Positions 8,201 to 19,950 of a DNA stretch of 36,946 nucleotides are shown here, piece after piece. Origin of the DNA: an uncultured Actinomycetes bacterium (GTDB lineage: Bacteria; Actinomycetota; Acidimicrobiia; Acidimicrobiales; Microtrichaceae). Each line of letters starts with the position of its first letter. Within the stretch, counting starts at the first letter, position 1. Under the pieces are notes generated by a model. The model was not told the DNA's origin, searched no databases, and saw only the letters and a list, made by a program, of their open reading frames with translations. The position numbers were made by a program, and so were the translations under genes. Location of the stretch: contig CAIPVR010000262.1 of NCBI GenBank assembly GCA_903868545.1, positions 1-36,946 on the forward strand. The letters are read 5' to 3'.

Positions 8201-8813
8201 GACCGGCCACGTGGCCGCGGTGGGCTACGACCTCTACTGCCAGATGGTGAACGAGGCGATCGCCGAGCTCAACGGGGAACCGGTCCGGGAGCCGGCCGAG
8301 ATCAAGCTGGAGTTGCCGCTGCCCGCCCACCTGTCGTCGGACTACGTGGGCAGGGAGGACCTCCGTCTCGATGCCTACCGGCGCCTCGCCGCCGTGCAGA
8401 CGCCGGGGGACGTGGACGACATCGCCGAGGAGTGGGCCGACCGGTTCGGGCCCGTGCCCACCGAGGCCGCGAACCTCCTGGCGGTGGCCCGGCTCCGGGC
8501 CGAGTGCGTGCGGGTGGGGATCACCGAGGTGAGCGTGACCAGGAGCTCGGCGCTGAGCGGGCCGGGGTGGCTGGCGCGGATCTCGCCGATCGACCTCCCG
8601 CAGTCGAAGCAGCTCCGGCTCGCCCGGCTCTACAAGGGAGCCGTGTACAAGGACGGCGACCGCCAGCTCCAGCTGCCGGTACCCAAGGGCCCGTCACTGG
8701 CCGACGACCTCGTCGAGGCGCTCCGCCAGTTGGTGCCGCCGCCGGCGACCCCGACCGCCGCCGGCGACGACGCTCCCGGTCCCGCTTCGGGTGCCGGGGG
8801 CGGCGGACGGTAG
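5241..8813 (+). CDS. mfd: Transcription-repair coupling factor Mfd
   Basis: Displaces RNA polymerase stalled at DNA damage and recruits UvrA. The 1190-aa length is typical. The N-terminal UvrB-like module includes FPAWETLPFERVSPSVETMGRR and VVPARALVQRL. The RNA-polymerase-interacting CarD-like domain starts near residue 498 (FEDLKVGDYVVHHHHGVARF...LLEYRGDDRLYVPSDQI). The ATPase motor has Walker A GDVGFGKTEVA (about 650), DEEQRFGV (about 752), TATPIPRTL, and motif VI GLGQLHQLRGRVGR (about 915-930). The C-terminal TRCF domain follows. The ATG has a TAGGTT box 9 nt upstream and no Shine-Dalgarno, so the mRNA is probably leaderless. Position next to mazG and eno matches other actinobacteria. Confidence 0.97.
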   Translation: MCPAPHRDPAAGAPAAPLAPVVVALRDDPGLQGVLGRPSESLVVPEVARAAALATLADLSRRRPLVVAVPGAQDADRLAGDLAAFLPPATVELFPAWETLPFERVSPSVETMGRRLRVLWRLRTGDPSLGVVVVPARALVQRLGPHVEEVEPVVVRPGDRVDLHELVERLVLGGYRREYQVEHRGEVAVRGSIVDVFPSTADAPVRIDLWGDEVDRLAEFSVADQRTTDDVDEVAVFPARELLPTDEVRERAERLLATAPWGREQWQRLADGEVFEGMEAWLPWLVARPDRDPGAAEHAVVDLVPDDGQIVLVDPRRLRDRTLDILAEEVDLAASLSRTWGLADAVELPRLHVDFDRVLARTGAPARPLLSVPDTPDTPAVAASGWPPAVGGSDALLAQLRSVAAAGDRVVVCADGAGSAGRLVNLLDEHGIGSTIRPPEDLADATGRPRPGVSVVVATLDRGCVLPAVGAAVLTEADLTGRRRTHRAPRRPRHDAQRFFEDLKVGDYVVHHHHGVARFGGMVTRSIGGAERDYLLLEYRGDDRLYVPSDQIDAVRLYSGGETPGLNRMGGADFARTKAKVRSAVAEIAQELVVLYQRRLQAPGHAFAEDTPWQRELEAAFPFQETPDQLLAVADVKADMERTVPMDRLVCGDVGFGKTEVAVRAVFKAVQDGYQAAVLVPTTLLAQQHFQTFAERFAGFPVRVEVLSRFLSAGEARKVAQGLADGEVDVVIGTHRLLSGDVTFRKLGLLVVDEEQRFGVSHKEAIKQFKADVDVLTLTATPIPRTLEMSLTGIRDLSLLNTPPAARQPILTYVGEYDERAVGESIRRELLREGQVFYVHNRVRDIHEQAERIRELVPEARVAVAHGQMDEGSLEQVVVDFWEGAYDVLVCTTIIESGIDMPTVNTLVVERADLLGLGQLHQLRGRVGRAGQRAYAYLFFPPDRQLSEEAYERLKTIGETTELGSGFRIAMRDLEIRGAGNLLGTGQTGHVAAVGYDLYCQMVNEAIAELNGEPVREPAEIKLELPLPAHLSSDYVGREDLRLDAYRRLAAVQTPGDVDDIAEEWADRFGPVPTEAANLLAVARLRAECVRVGITEVSVTRSSALSGPGWLARISPIDLPQSKQLRLARLYKGAVYKDGDRQLQLPVPKGPSLADDLVEALRQLVPPPATPTAAGDDAPGPASGAGGGGR

Positions 8814-8816
8814 TCT
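8811..8816 (+). promoter_or_regulatory. -10 box, leaderless promoter of lipoprotein gene
   Basis: TAGTCT in CGGTAGTCTCGG spans the mfd stop codon and ends 8 nt before ATG 8825. No Shine-Dalgarno. Confidence 0.6.
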
Positions 8817-8824
8817 CGGCGCCC

Positions 8825-9943
8825 ATGCGCCGGGTCCTCGTTCCCACTGCCACCGCCGCGGCCCTGTTGACCGTCGCGTTCCTCGGCACGTCGTGCGGCG
8901 TCGCCGCCGACGACCGGGCCGCCGTGGTGGGCAACCGGACGATCACCGTCGACGCCACCGACCAGCTCTCCCGTGACCGGGTCTTCGTCCAGTCCGTGGT
9001 GAACGGCCAGACGCCGCCCGATGACGAGAGCCGCCTGCCCGGCGACGTGGCCCGCTCCACCCTCCAGTTCCAGATCCAGGCCGCGGCCCTGCAGCAGGAG
9101 GCCGAACGGCTCGGCATCGACCTGTCGACCCAGGACCGCGACGCCGCCCGCAAGCTGGTCCTCGGCCAGGTGCAGGGAGAGCCGGACGACGCCACCGTCG
9201 AGGTGCTCGTGGACTTCGTGGTGGCCCGGCAGGCCCTCACCGAACGGCTCGGCACGATCGACGCCGCCTCGGAGGAGGACATCCGGCTGCTCTACGACGG
9301 TGTCCCGGCCCTGTGGAACCGGGTGTGCGTGACCGTGGTCGGCGTGCCCGTGGCCGATGCCGAGCGGGCGACCCGCCTCCTGGCCCGCGGCGCCGGCCTG
9401 CTCGACCTCGGGCAGCGGATCGAGGGGGCGCAGGTGTTGGCCAGGCCGTCGCAGGGCTGTGTGGTGCTGGCCCAGCTGCCGCCGGAACTGCGGGAGGCGT
9501 TGGACGGTGCGACGGTCGGCCGCCGGGTCGGCCCGGTGGTGGTCTCGAGCACCCAGGGCGACACGGCGTACTTCTTCCGGATCTCGGAGCGGCAGGTGAT
9601 CCGCTTCGACGAAGCGGCGGGCGACGTCGCTCGGATCGCCGGCAGCCTCCAGCAGTCGCCCCAGCGGGTGGTGCTCCAGTGGGTGGGCCTCACCGTGCTC
9701 GACCGGGTGGCGGTGAACCCGCGTTACGGCAGGGTGGCCGCCAACGTGAACGGCGGGATCAGCGTAGTACCGCCGGCCACGCCGGTGGTGCCGCTCACCG
9801 CGATCCGGCTGCCGACCCCCACCGCCGACCCGGCGGCAGGGTCGTCCGGTCCGGACGCCGGGGGCTCGGGTGCCGGGGGGCCGGGTGCTGCGGGCTCGAA
9901 TGCCGGCGGGTCCACCGGCGCGGGTCCGACCCCCACCCCCTGA
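8825..9943 (+). CDS. SurA/parvulin-like lipoprotein
   Basis: Predicted secreted lipoprotein of 372 aa. The signal peptide is MRRVLVPT... plus a hydrophobic core, and lipobox LGTSC gives lipidation at Cys24. The next part resembles the helical SurA N-terminal domain (VVGNRTITVDA..., QIQAAALQQEAERLGI, ARKLVLGQVQG, DFVVARQALTERL). The segment around residues 165-255 looks like a degenerate PpiC/parvulin domain (LPPELREALDGATVGRRVGPVVVSSTQGDTAYFFRI). The last 45 or so residues are a Pro/Gly/Ser/Ala linker. Likely an extracytoplasmic folding factor, though isomerase activity is uncertain. It starts 12 nt after mfd and ends 4 nt before mazG. In M. tuberculosis the neighbourhood has a different lipoprotein (LpqU). 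Confidence 0.75.
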   Translation: MRRVLVPTATAAALLTVAFLGTSCGVAADDRAAVVGNRTITVDATDQLSRDRVFVQSVVNGQTPPDDESRLPGDVARSTLQFQIQAAALQQEAERLGIDLSTQDRDAARKLVLGQVQGEPDDATVEVLVDFVVARQALTERLGTIDAASEEDIRLLYDGVPALWNRVCVTVVGVPVADAERATRLLARGAGLLDLGQRIEGAQVLARPSQGCVVLAQLPPELREALDGATVGRRVGPVVVSSTQGDTAYFFRISERQVIRFDEAAGDVARIAGSLQQSPQRVVLQWVGLTVLDRVAVNPRYGRVAANVNGGISVVPPATPVVPLTAIRLPTPTADPAAGSSGPDAGGSGAGGPGAAGSNAGGSTGAGPTPTP

Positions 9944-9947
9944 TCGC

Positions 9948-11297
9948 GTGACGGCACCGGTCGTCCATGTCGTCGGGCTCGGCCCGGCCGGGGCCGACCT
10001 GCTCACTGCCGGGACGGTGGCGCTGATCGGGTCGGTGGAGGCGCGCTTCCTGCGCACCCGCCGCCACCCCGCCGCCTCGGCGTTGGCCGGCGTACCGAGT
10101 TTCGACGACCGTTACGAGCGGGCGGAGCGGATCGAGGACGTCTACCGGGGCATCGTGGAGGATCTGGTCGCCGCGGCGGGGGACCACGGGGAGGTCCTCT
10201 ACGCCGTGCCCGGCTCCCCGGTGGTGGCCGAGCACACGGTGGAACTGCTCCTCGCCGACGGCCGGGTCCGTACCGTGGTGCACCCGGCGCTGTCGTTCCT
10301 CGACCTCGCCTGGGCCCGCCTGGGGGTCGACCCGGTGGAACTCGGCGTGCGGGTGGTGGACGGCCACCGTTTCGCGGTGGAGGCGGCGGGGGAGCGGGGT
10401 CCGCTGCTGGTCGCGCAGTGCGACACCCGTTTCGTGCTCTCGGACGTGAAGCTGGCCGTGGAGGAGCCGCCGGCCGCGCCGGTGGTGGTGCTGCAGCGTC
10501 TCGGGCTGCCCGACGAGTCGGTGCGGGAGGTCGCGTGGGACGACCTCGACCGCGAGGTGGATCCCGACCACCTGACGTCGCTGTGGGTGCCCGAGCTCGC
10601 CGCGCCCGTGGCCGGTGAGGTGGCCCGCTTCGCCGCGCTGATGGACCGGCTGCGGGCCGACGACCCGTGGAAGGCCGGCCAGACCCACGAGTCCCTGAAG
10701 AAGTACCTCCTGGAGGAGGCGCACGAGGTCCTGGAGGCGATCGACGCCTACGAACCCGAGACGGGCGAGGGTGCCGACGAGCTCACCGCGGAGCTCGGCG
10801 ACCTGCTCTACCAGGTGGTGTTCCACTCGGCGATCGGGGCCGAGGCGGGCTGGTTCACCCTGGCGGACGTGGCGGCGGCCATCCACGACAAGCTCGTCGC
10901 CCGTCATCCCCACCTCGACGGCCCCGACGGCGGAACGGCCCCGGACGTGGAGGAACTGGTCACCGCCTGGGAGGTGGCCAAGCGGGCCGAGCAGGGTCGT
11001 GACTCCGCCTTCGACGGGATCCCTGCCGCGCTGCCGGCGCTGGCGCGGGCGCTGAAGGTGGCGCGCAAGGCCCACGCCCTGGGCCTCGCGGCGTCCGCAC
11101 CGCCCGACCTGACGGCGCTCGCGGCGGCCGCGGCGGAGGATCCGACCGGTGACGGACGGATCGGCGGGCTGCTCGGTGCCGTGGTGGAGGTGGCACTCGC
11201 CGCCGGTGTGGACCCCGAGGACGCGCTCCGCCGGAGCACCCTCGCGGCCGAGAACCGGTACCGCGCCGCCGAACACCCCCCACCCCCCGGGGAATAG
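9948..11297 (+). CDS. mazG: YabN/MazG-type nucleoside triphosphate pyrophosphohydrolase
   Basis: Two domains in 449 aa. Residues 1 to about 225 resemble the tetrapyrrole (SAM-dependent) methylase fold seen in YabN (VVHVVGLGPAGADLLTAGTVALI near the start, YAVPGSPVVAEHTVELLL). Residues about 235-449 are MazG: PWKAGQTHESLKKYLLEEAHEVLEAID, with the EExxE metal-binding helix at about 255, then ELGDLLYQVVFHS, with the ExxD pair, and RHPHLDG. MazG enzymes hydrolyse (d)NTPs to monophosphates, including damaged nucleotides. GTG 9948 is 4 nt after the lipoprotein stop and homology starts there. The stop is TAG 11295-11297. The role of the methylase-like domain in this fusion family is unclear. Confidence 0.9.
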   Translation: MTAPVVHVVGLGPAGADLLTAGTVALIGSVEARFLRTRRHPAASALAGVPSFDDRYERAERIEDVYRGIVEDLVAAAGDHGEVLYAVPGSPVVAEHTVELLLADGRVRTVVHPALSFLDLAWARLGVDPVELGVRVVDGHRFAVEAAGERGPLLVAQCDTRFVLSDVKLAVEEPPAAPVVVLQRLGLPDESVREVAWDDLDREVDPDHLTSLWVPELAAPVAGEVARFAALMDRLRADDPWKAGQTHESLKKYLLEEAHEVLEAIDAYEPETGEGADELTAELGDLLYQVVFHSAIGAEAGWFTLADVAAAIHDKLVARHPHLDGPDGGTAPDVEELVTAWEVAKRAEQGRDSAFDGIPAALPALARALKVARKAHALGLAASAPPDLTALAAAAAEDPTGDGRIGGLLGAVVEVALAAGVDPEDALRRSTLAAENRYRAAEHPPPPGE

Positions 11298-11306
11298 GGG
11301 TCCTCA

Positions 11307-11323
11307 GGGCGCCGAGAGCGCCC
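11307..11323 (+). terminator. Hairpin after mazG
   Basis: GGGCGC (11307-11312), loop CGAGA, GCGCCC (11318-11323), a perfect 6-bp stem 9 nt after the mazG stop. No T-tract, as is common in high-GC actinobacteria. Confidence 0.4.
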
Positions 11324-11351
11324 GCGACCGCCGAGAACGCGGAGAGGGGGT

Positions 11352-11373
11352 CGGCCGCGGTGGGCCGCGGCCG
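11352..11373 (+). other. Perfect 9-bp palindrome upstream of the ino1 promoter
   Basis: CGGCCGCGG (11352-11360), loop TGGG, CCGCGGCCG (11365-11373). It ends 17 nt before the ino1 -10 box. It could be a second terminator hairpin for the mazG transcript or an operator overlapping the -35 region of ino1. The sequence does not decide between them. Confidence 0.5.
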
Positions 11374-11390
11374 TGCGTCGCCGCCCGCAC

Positions 11391-11396
11391 TAGCGT
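11391..11396 (+). promoter_or_regulatory. -10 box, leaderless ino1 promoter
   Basis: TAGCGT in ACTAGCGTGCC, 8 nt before ATG 11405; no Shine-Dalgarno. Confidence 0.6.
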
Positions 11397-11404
11397 GCCG
11401 GTCC

Positions 11405-12706
<1,302 letters not shown>

Positions 12707-12711
12707 GCCCC

Positions 12712-13041
12712 GTGGACGGCCCCACGGATCACGGCCCCGCCGGGCGGACCCCGTCCCCGCACCCGTCGGTCGCCGTCATCGACGCTGTCCTTCGCTCGGT
12801 CACCACACCGATGGCGGGGTCCTTGCACGTCCACTGCACCGACGCCGACGGCGAGTGGTACGCCGAGCCGGCGGGGGGCGGGGTGGTGGTGACGCGGGAG
12901 CACCGCAAGGGTGACGCGGTCCTGCGGGGCCCAGCCGAGGAGATCGCCGCGACCCTCCGGGCGGGTGCGCCCACCGGGGCGGTGGAGGGGCTGGGTGACC
13001 CGGCCGTCCTGGCGGCGTGGTTGGCCGCGGTCAGCGGCTGA
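12712..13041 (+). CDS. Small protein with an SCP2/MDMPI-C-like pattern
   Basis: Open frame of 109 aa starting with GTG six nt after ino1. Residues about 30-109 follow a beta-rich pattern: LHVHCTDADGEWYAEPAGGGVVVTREHRKGDAVLRGPAEEIAATL. This is reminiscent of the C-terminal domain of mycothiol-dependent maleylpyruvate isomerase and other sterol-carrier-like domains, in which a DAVLRGPAEEI-like segment precedes the last helix. No catalytic residues can be named. A later start at ATG 12811 would leave only the core domain. Its position suggests co-transcription with ino1. A mycothiol link would be attractive but is inference only. Confidence 0.55.
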   Translation: MDGPTDHGPAGRTPSPHPSVAVIDAVLRSVTTPMAGSLHVHCTDADGEWYAEPAGGGVVVTREHRKGDAVLRGPAEEIAATLRAGAPTGAVEGLGDPAVLAAWLAAVSG

Positions 13042-13114
13042 GGACGCATCGGATCGTCGGTGACCAGGGCCGATGCCCGGCGGCGCTCGTGGACGTGCGG
13101 CGGTGCGCAGCGGG

Positions 13115-13120
13115 CAGACT
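13115..13120 (+). promoter_or_regulatory. Possible -10 box, P450 gene
   Basis: CAGACT ends 7 nt before GTG 13128. It has the right spacing for a leaderless promoter but departs from TANNNT at the first base. Confidence 0.3.
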
Positions 13121-13127
13121 GTCGGTC

Positions 13128-14333
13128 GTGAGCGTGAACGGCACCACCACCCACCGCAGCTTCGACCTGCTGGACCCGGCCTTCCACCAGGCCGACCCCC
13201 ATCCCGCGTACACGTGGATGCGTGCCAACGAGCCGCTGTACCGGGACGCGCCGAACGGGCTGTGGGCGGTGACCCGTCACGCGGACGTGCTCGAGGTGGA
13301 GCGCCGCAGCGACACGTTCCTGTCGGGCCGCGGCTACCGGTCGTGGTGGGCACCGGGGGAGAACAGCATCATCGCCCAGGACGACCCGGACCACCTCGCC
13401 CAGCGACGGCTGGTGTCGAACCGGTTCACGCCGCGGGCGGTGCGGACCCAGGAGGACTGGCTGCGGGCCACCATCGACGCCCTGCTGGCCCCGATCGAGG
13501 CCTCGGGCGAGCTCGACGTGATCCCCGGCCTCGCCGCCCAGCTGCCCTGCCGGCTCACCGCCAAGCTCCTCGGTTTCCCGGAGGACCGCTGGCCCGACGT
13601 GCGGGTGTGGTCCGAGAAGCTCATGCGGATCGACATGGCCCCGCGTGACCCGGAGGTCTTCGACGACCTGTTCGCGACCATCGGCGAGTTCGGCATGCTC
13701 CTCGCCGAGGTCGTGCCCGAGCGGCGGGGCTGTCCCATGGACGACCTGCTCTCGGTCTGGGCCAACGCGGAGGTCGCCGGCGAGCACGGCTACGCCCACG
13801 ACCGGATGATCCACGAGGTGGGGTTGTTCATCGCCGGTGGCGCCGAGACCACGCGGACCGTGATCGCCCACGGCCTCGCGACCTTCGCGGAGCACCCCGA
13901 CCAGTGGGACCTGCTCGCCCGGCACCCGGAGCACGTGGCCTCGGCGGTGGAGGAACTGATCCGCTGGGTGACGCCGCTCAACAACTTCTTCCGGACCGTC
14001 GCCGACGACGCGGAGGACCCGTCGATCGGTGGCCGACCGGTGGCGCCGGGCGACCGGATCGTCCTCGTGTACCCGTCGGCGAACCGTGACGAGGACGTCT
14101 TCGTCGACCCCTTCACCTTCGACGTGACCCGTAGCCCCAACCCCCACGTGGCCTTCGGGCACGGCACCCACTTCTGCATCGGTGCCAACCTGGCCCGCTT
14201 CGAGCTGGGGATCCTGTTCGGCGAGCTCACCCGCCGGTTCCGGCCGCCGGAACTGCGTTCTCCGGTGGAGGTGGAGCCGAACATCTTCGCCCGCTCCGTC
14301 CGGTCCCTCCGGGTGGGGCTGGCCCCTCGCTGA
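13128..14333 (+). CDS. Cytochrome P450 (first copy)
   Basis: Soluble bacterial P450 of 401 aa. I-helix oxygen-binding motif AGGAETTR, K-helix ExxR in EELIRW, and heme-binding loop FGHGTHFCIGANLAR with the axial cysteine at about residue 350. The N-terminal pattern (FDLLDPAFHQADPHPAYTWMRANEPLYRD) is like actinobacterial CYP families acting on steroids, terpenes or fatty acids. The substrate cannot be assigned. GTG 13128 was chosen over GTG 13134 and over upstream in-frame codons because of spacing from CAGACT; this is not certain. No ferredoxin gene is adjacent. The second P450 at 21720 is clearly a different subfamily. Confidence 0.92.
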   Translation: MSVNGTTTHRSFDLLDPAFHQADPHPAYTWMRANEPLYRDAPNGLWAVTRHADVLEVERRSDTFLSGRGYRSWWAPGENSIIAQDDPDHLAQRRLVSNRFTPRAVRTQEDWLRATIDALLAPIEASGELDVIPGLAAQLPCRLTAKLLGFPEDRWPDVRVWSEKLMRIDMAPRDPEVFDDLFATIGEFGMLLAEVVPERRGCPMDDLLSVWANAEVAGEHGYAHDRMIHEVGLFIAGGAETTRTVIAHGLATFAEHPDQWDLLARHPEHVASAVEELIRWVTPLNNFFRTVADDAEDPSIGGRPVAPGDRIVLVYPSANRDEDVFVDPFTFDVTRSPNPHVAFGHGTHFCIGANLARFELGILFGELTRRFRPPELRSPVEVEPNIFARSVRSLRVGLAPR

Positions 14334-14373
14334 CACCCCTCGCCGGTGGTTCCCCGGCGAGGGGCCCAGCGGC

Positions 14374-14379
14374 CACAAT
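14374..14379 (+). promoter_or_regulatory. Possible -10 box, acyltransferase gene
   Basis: CACAAT ends 9 nt before ATG 14389; a GGGGCGG stretch between could also act as a weak Shine-Dalgarno. Confidence 0.3.
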
Positions 14380-14388
14380 GGGGGCGGA

Positions 14389-18010
<3,622 letters not shown>

Positions 18011-18043
18011 TGTCCCCGCCTCCGGGCGGCAGAAGGGGAAGTG

Positions 18044-19129
18044 ATGGGTGGTGATGGCGGGGCCGAGGCCCCGATCGTGGCGGAAGGGCTCGTCCGTGAG
18101 TTCGGCGACGTGCGCGCCGTGGAGCACGTGGACCTGTCGGTGGCCGAGGGGGAGATCTTCGGCTTCCTCGGCCCGAACGGCGCCGGGAAGTCGACCACGG
18201 TGAGGATGCTCACCACCCTGTTGCGGCCCACGGGCGGCACCGCCCGGGTGGCCGGTCACGACGTGGTGCGGGACGCCCCGGCGGTGCGTGCCGCCATCGG
18301 CGTGGCGCTGCAGGACGCGGCGATCGACCCGCTGATGACCGGGCGCGAGCTGCTGCGGCTCCAGGCCGTCCTCCACGGCATCGGGCGCCGGGAGGGCCAG
18401 GCCCGGGCCGAGCGGCTGCTCGAGCGGGTGGGTCTCACCGAGGCGGCCGACCGTCTGGTCGGGCGCTACTCGGGCGGCATGCGCCGCCGTCTCGACCTGG
18501 CGCTGGCGCTCATGCACGAACCACGGGTGCTGTTCCTCGACGAGCCGACGACCGGTCTCGACCCGTCGAGCCGGTCGAACCTGTGGGACGAGGTGCGTCG
18601 GCTCAACACCGAGGCGGGCACGACGGTGTTCCTCACCACGCAGTACCTGGAGGAGGCCGACGAGTTGGCCCACCGGGTGGCCATCATCGACCACGGCCGC
18701 ATCGTCCGGGAGGGCACGCCGGGGTCGCTGAAGGGCGAGGTGGGCGACCCCACGCTCGTGATCGAGGTACCGGCCGGCGACGAGGACGTGGCCCTGTCCG
18801 CACTCGCCCCCCTCGGCGAGTTCCGGCCGGCCCGCAGCGGTCGGATCGCGTTGGGCCTCCACGGCGGCGCCGCCGCGATGGCCGGCGTGGTCCGCGCCCT
18901 CGACGGGGCCGGCGTGGAGATCCAGCACATCGAGCTGAACGAGCCGAGCCTCGACGACGTGTTCGCCGAGGCGACGGGCCGGCGCCTGGAGGGCGCGGGT
19001 GACGGCGACGGTGCCGGCGGAGAGGGGTCGGCCGAGGATCCCCGGGCCGGTGGGGTGGCCGAGCTGGAGGAGCCGATGGGTGACGAGTTGGGCGGCGCCA
19101 TCGGCGGCGCGGCCGAGGCGGGCCGCTGA
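18044..19129 (+). CDS. DrrA-like ABC transporter ATP-binding protein
   Basis: 361 aa. Walker A GPNGAGKST, Q-loop in VALQDAAIDPLMTGREL, signature YSGGMRRRLDLA, Walker B LFLDEPTTGLDP and TTQYLEEADELA, where Gln replaces the usual switch His exactly as in daunorubicin-resistance (DrrA) ATPases. A C-terminal domain (about 230-310) is followed by an acidic Gly/Glu-rich tail of about 45 residues that is unusual. ATG 18044 was preferred to the GTG three bases earlier because of the AAGGGGAAG Shine-Dalgarno. The stop overlaps the permease start (TGATG). Predicted role: energising export of a hydrophobic compound or lipid together with the next two genes. Confidence 0.93.
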   Translation: MGGDGGAEAPIVAEGLVREFGDVRAVEHVDLSVAEGEIFGFLGPNGAGKSTTVRMLTTLLRPTGGTARVAGHDVVRDAPAVRAAIGVALQDAAIDPLMTGRELLRLQAVLHGIGRREGQARAERLLERVGLTEAADRLVGRYSGGMRRRLDLALALMHEPRVLFLDEPTTGLDPSSRSNLWDEVRRLNTEAGTTVFLTTQYLEEADELAHRVAIIDHGRIVREGTPGSLKGEVGDPTLVIEVPAGDEDVALSALAPLGEFRPARSGRIALGLHGGAAAMAGVVRALDGAGVEIQHIELNEPSLDDVFAEATGRRLEGAGDGDGAGGEGSAEDPRAGGVAELEEPMGDELGGAIGGAAEAGR

Positions 19130-19950
19130 TGGCCGCGGTCACGGTGGCCGGTGGTGTGCCCGCGGGCCGACCGCACCTGCTGCGGCAGGCGGGGGCGCTG
19201 AGCTGGCGCGCCGTCGTGCGCCTCGCCCGCCAACCCCAGGCGTGGGTCCCGGCCACGGTGTTCCCGCTGCTGCTGGTGGCGGTGAACTCCTCCGCCATGA
19301 GCCGGGTGACGTCCATCCCGGGGGTGGTCCCGCCGGGCACCACGTTCCTGATGTTCCTCCTCCCCGCAGCGATCGTGCAGGGGGTGATGTTCGGTGCCAT
19401 CAACGGCGGTGCCGAGCTCGCCACCGACATCCAGACCGGCTTCTTCGACCGGCTGGTGTCGTCGCCGGTGAGCCGGCCCGCGATCCTCGTGGGTCGCCTC
19501 GGCGGGGCGATGGCCTTCGGTGCGCTGCAGGCCGTGTTCTTCCAGGTCGTCCTGTGGCCGTTCGGCGCCGACGTGGAGGGCGGCCTCGCGGGACGCCTCG
19601 TGCTGGTGGTGGTGGCCGTGCTGCTCAGCCTCGGTCTCGGTGCGGTGGCCGCCGGGCTGTCGGCCCGGACCGGTCAGGCCGAGGCGGTGCAGGGGTTCTT
19701 CCCGTTGGTGTTCATCCTGCTGTTCCTGTCGAGCGCGTTCTTCCCCACGCAGCTGATGAGCGGGTGGTACAAGGCGGTGGCGGACCACAACCCCCTGACC
19801 TGGATGATCGACGGCATGCGGGAGCAGGTGCTCGTGGGGTTCTCGGCCTCGGCGGCGGCGACCAGCATCGGGGTGTGCCTCGCCATCTGCGCGGTGGGCC
19901 TGCTGTTCGCCGTGAGTCAGGTGCAGCGGCGGCTGCGGGTGGCGTCGTGA
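19129..19950 (+). CDS. ABC-2 type permease (DrrB-like)
   Basis: 273-aa integral membrane protein with about six transmembrane segments. The pattern matches DrrB/ABC-2 permeases: RQPQAWVPATVFPLLLVAVNSSA, MFLLPAAIVQGVMFGAINGGAELATDIQTGFFDRLVSSPVSR, LVVVAVLLSLGLGAVAAGLSARTGQAEAVQGFFPLVFILLFLSSAFFP and HNPLTWMIDGMREQVL. It forms the membrane channel with the second permease. It overlaps the ATPase gene by TGATG and the next permease by GTGA, so it is tightly coupled. Confidence 0.9.
   Translation: MAAVTVAGGVPAGRPHLLRQAGALSWRAVVRLARQPQAWVPATVFPLLLVAVNSSAMSRVTSIPGVVPPGTTFLMFLLPAAIVQGVMFGAINGGAELATDIQTGFFDRLVSSPVSRPAILVGRLGGAMAFGALQAVFFQVVLWPFGADVEGGLAGRLVLVVVAVLLSLGLGAVAAGLSARTGQAEAVQGFFPLVFILLFLSSAFFPTQLMSGWYKAVADHNPLTWMIDGMREQVLVGFSASAAATSIGVCLAICAVGLLFAVSQVQRRLRVAS

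Noticed and set aside
3567-8330. A 1587-codon open frame on the minus strand across pth, the exporter gene and mfd
   Set aside because: It is antisense to well-recognised genes, is His/Arg/Gly-rich with no domain pattern, and arises from the strong G/C third-position bias.
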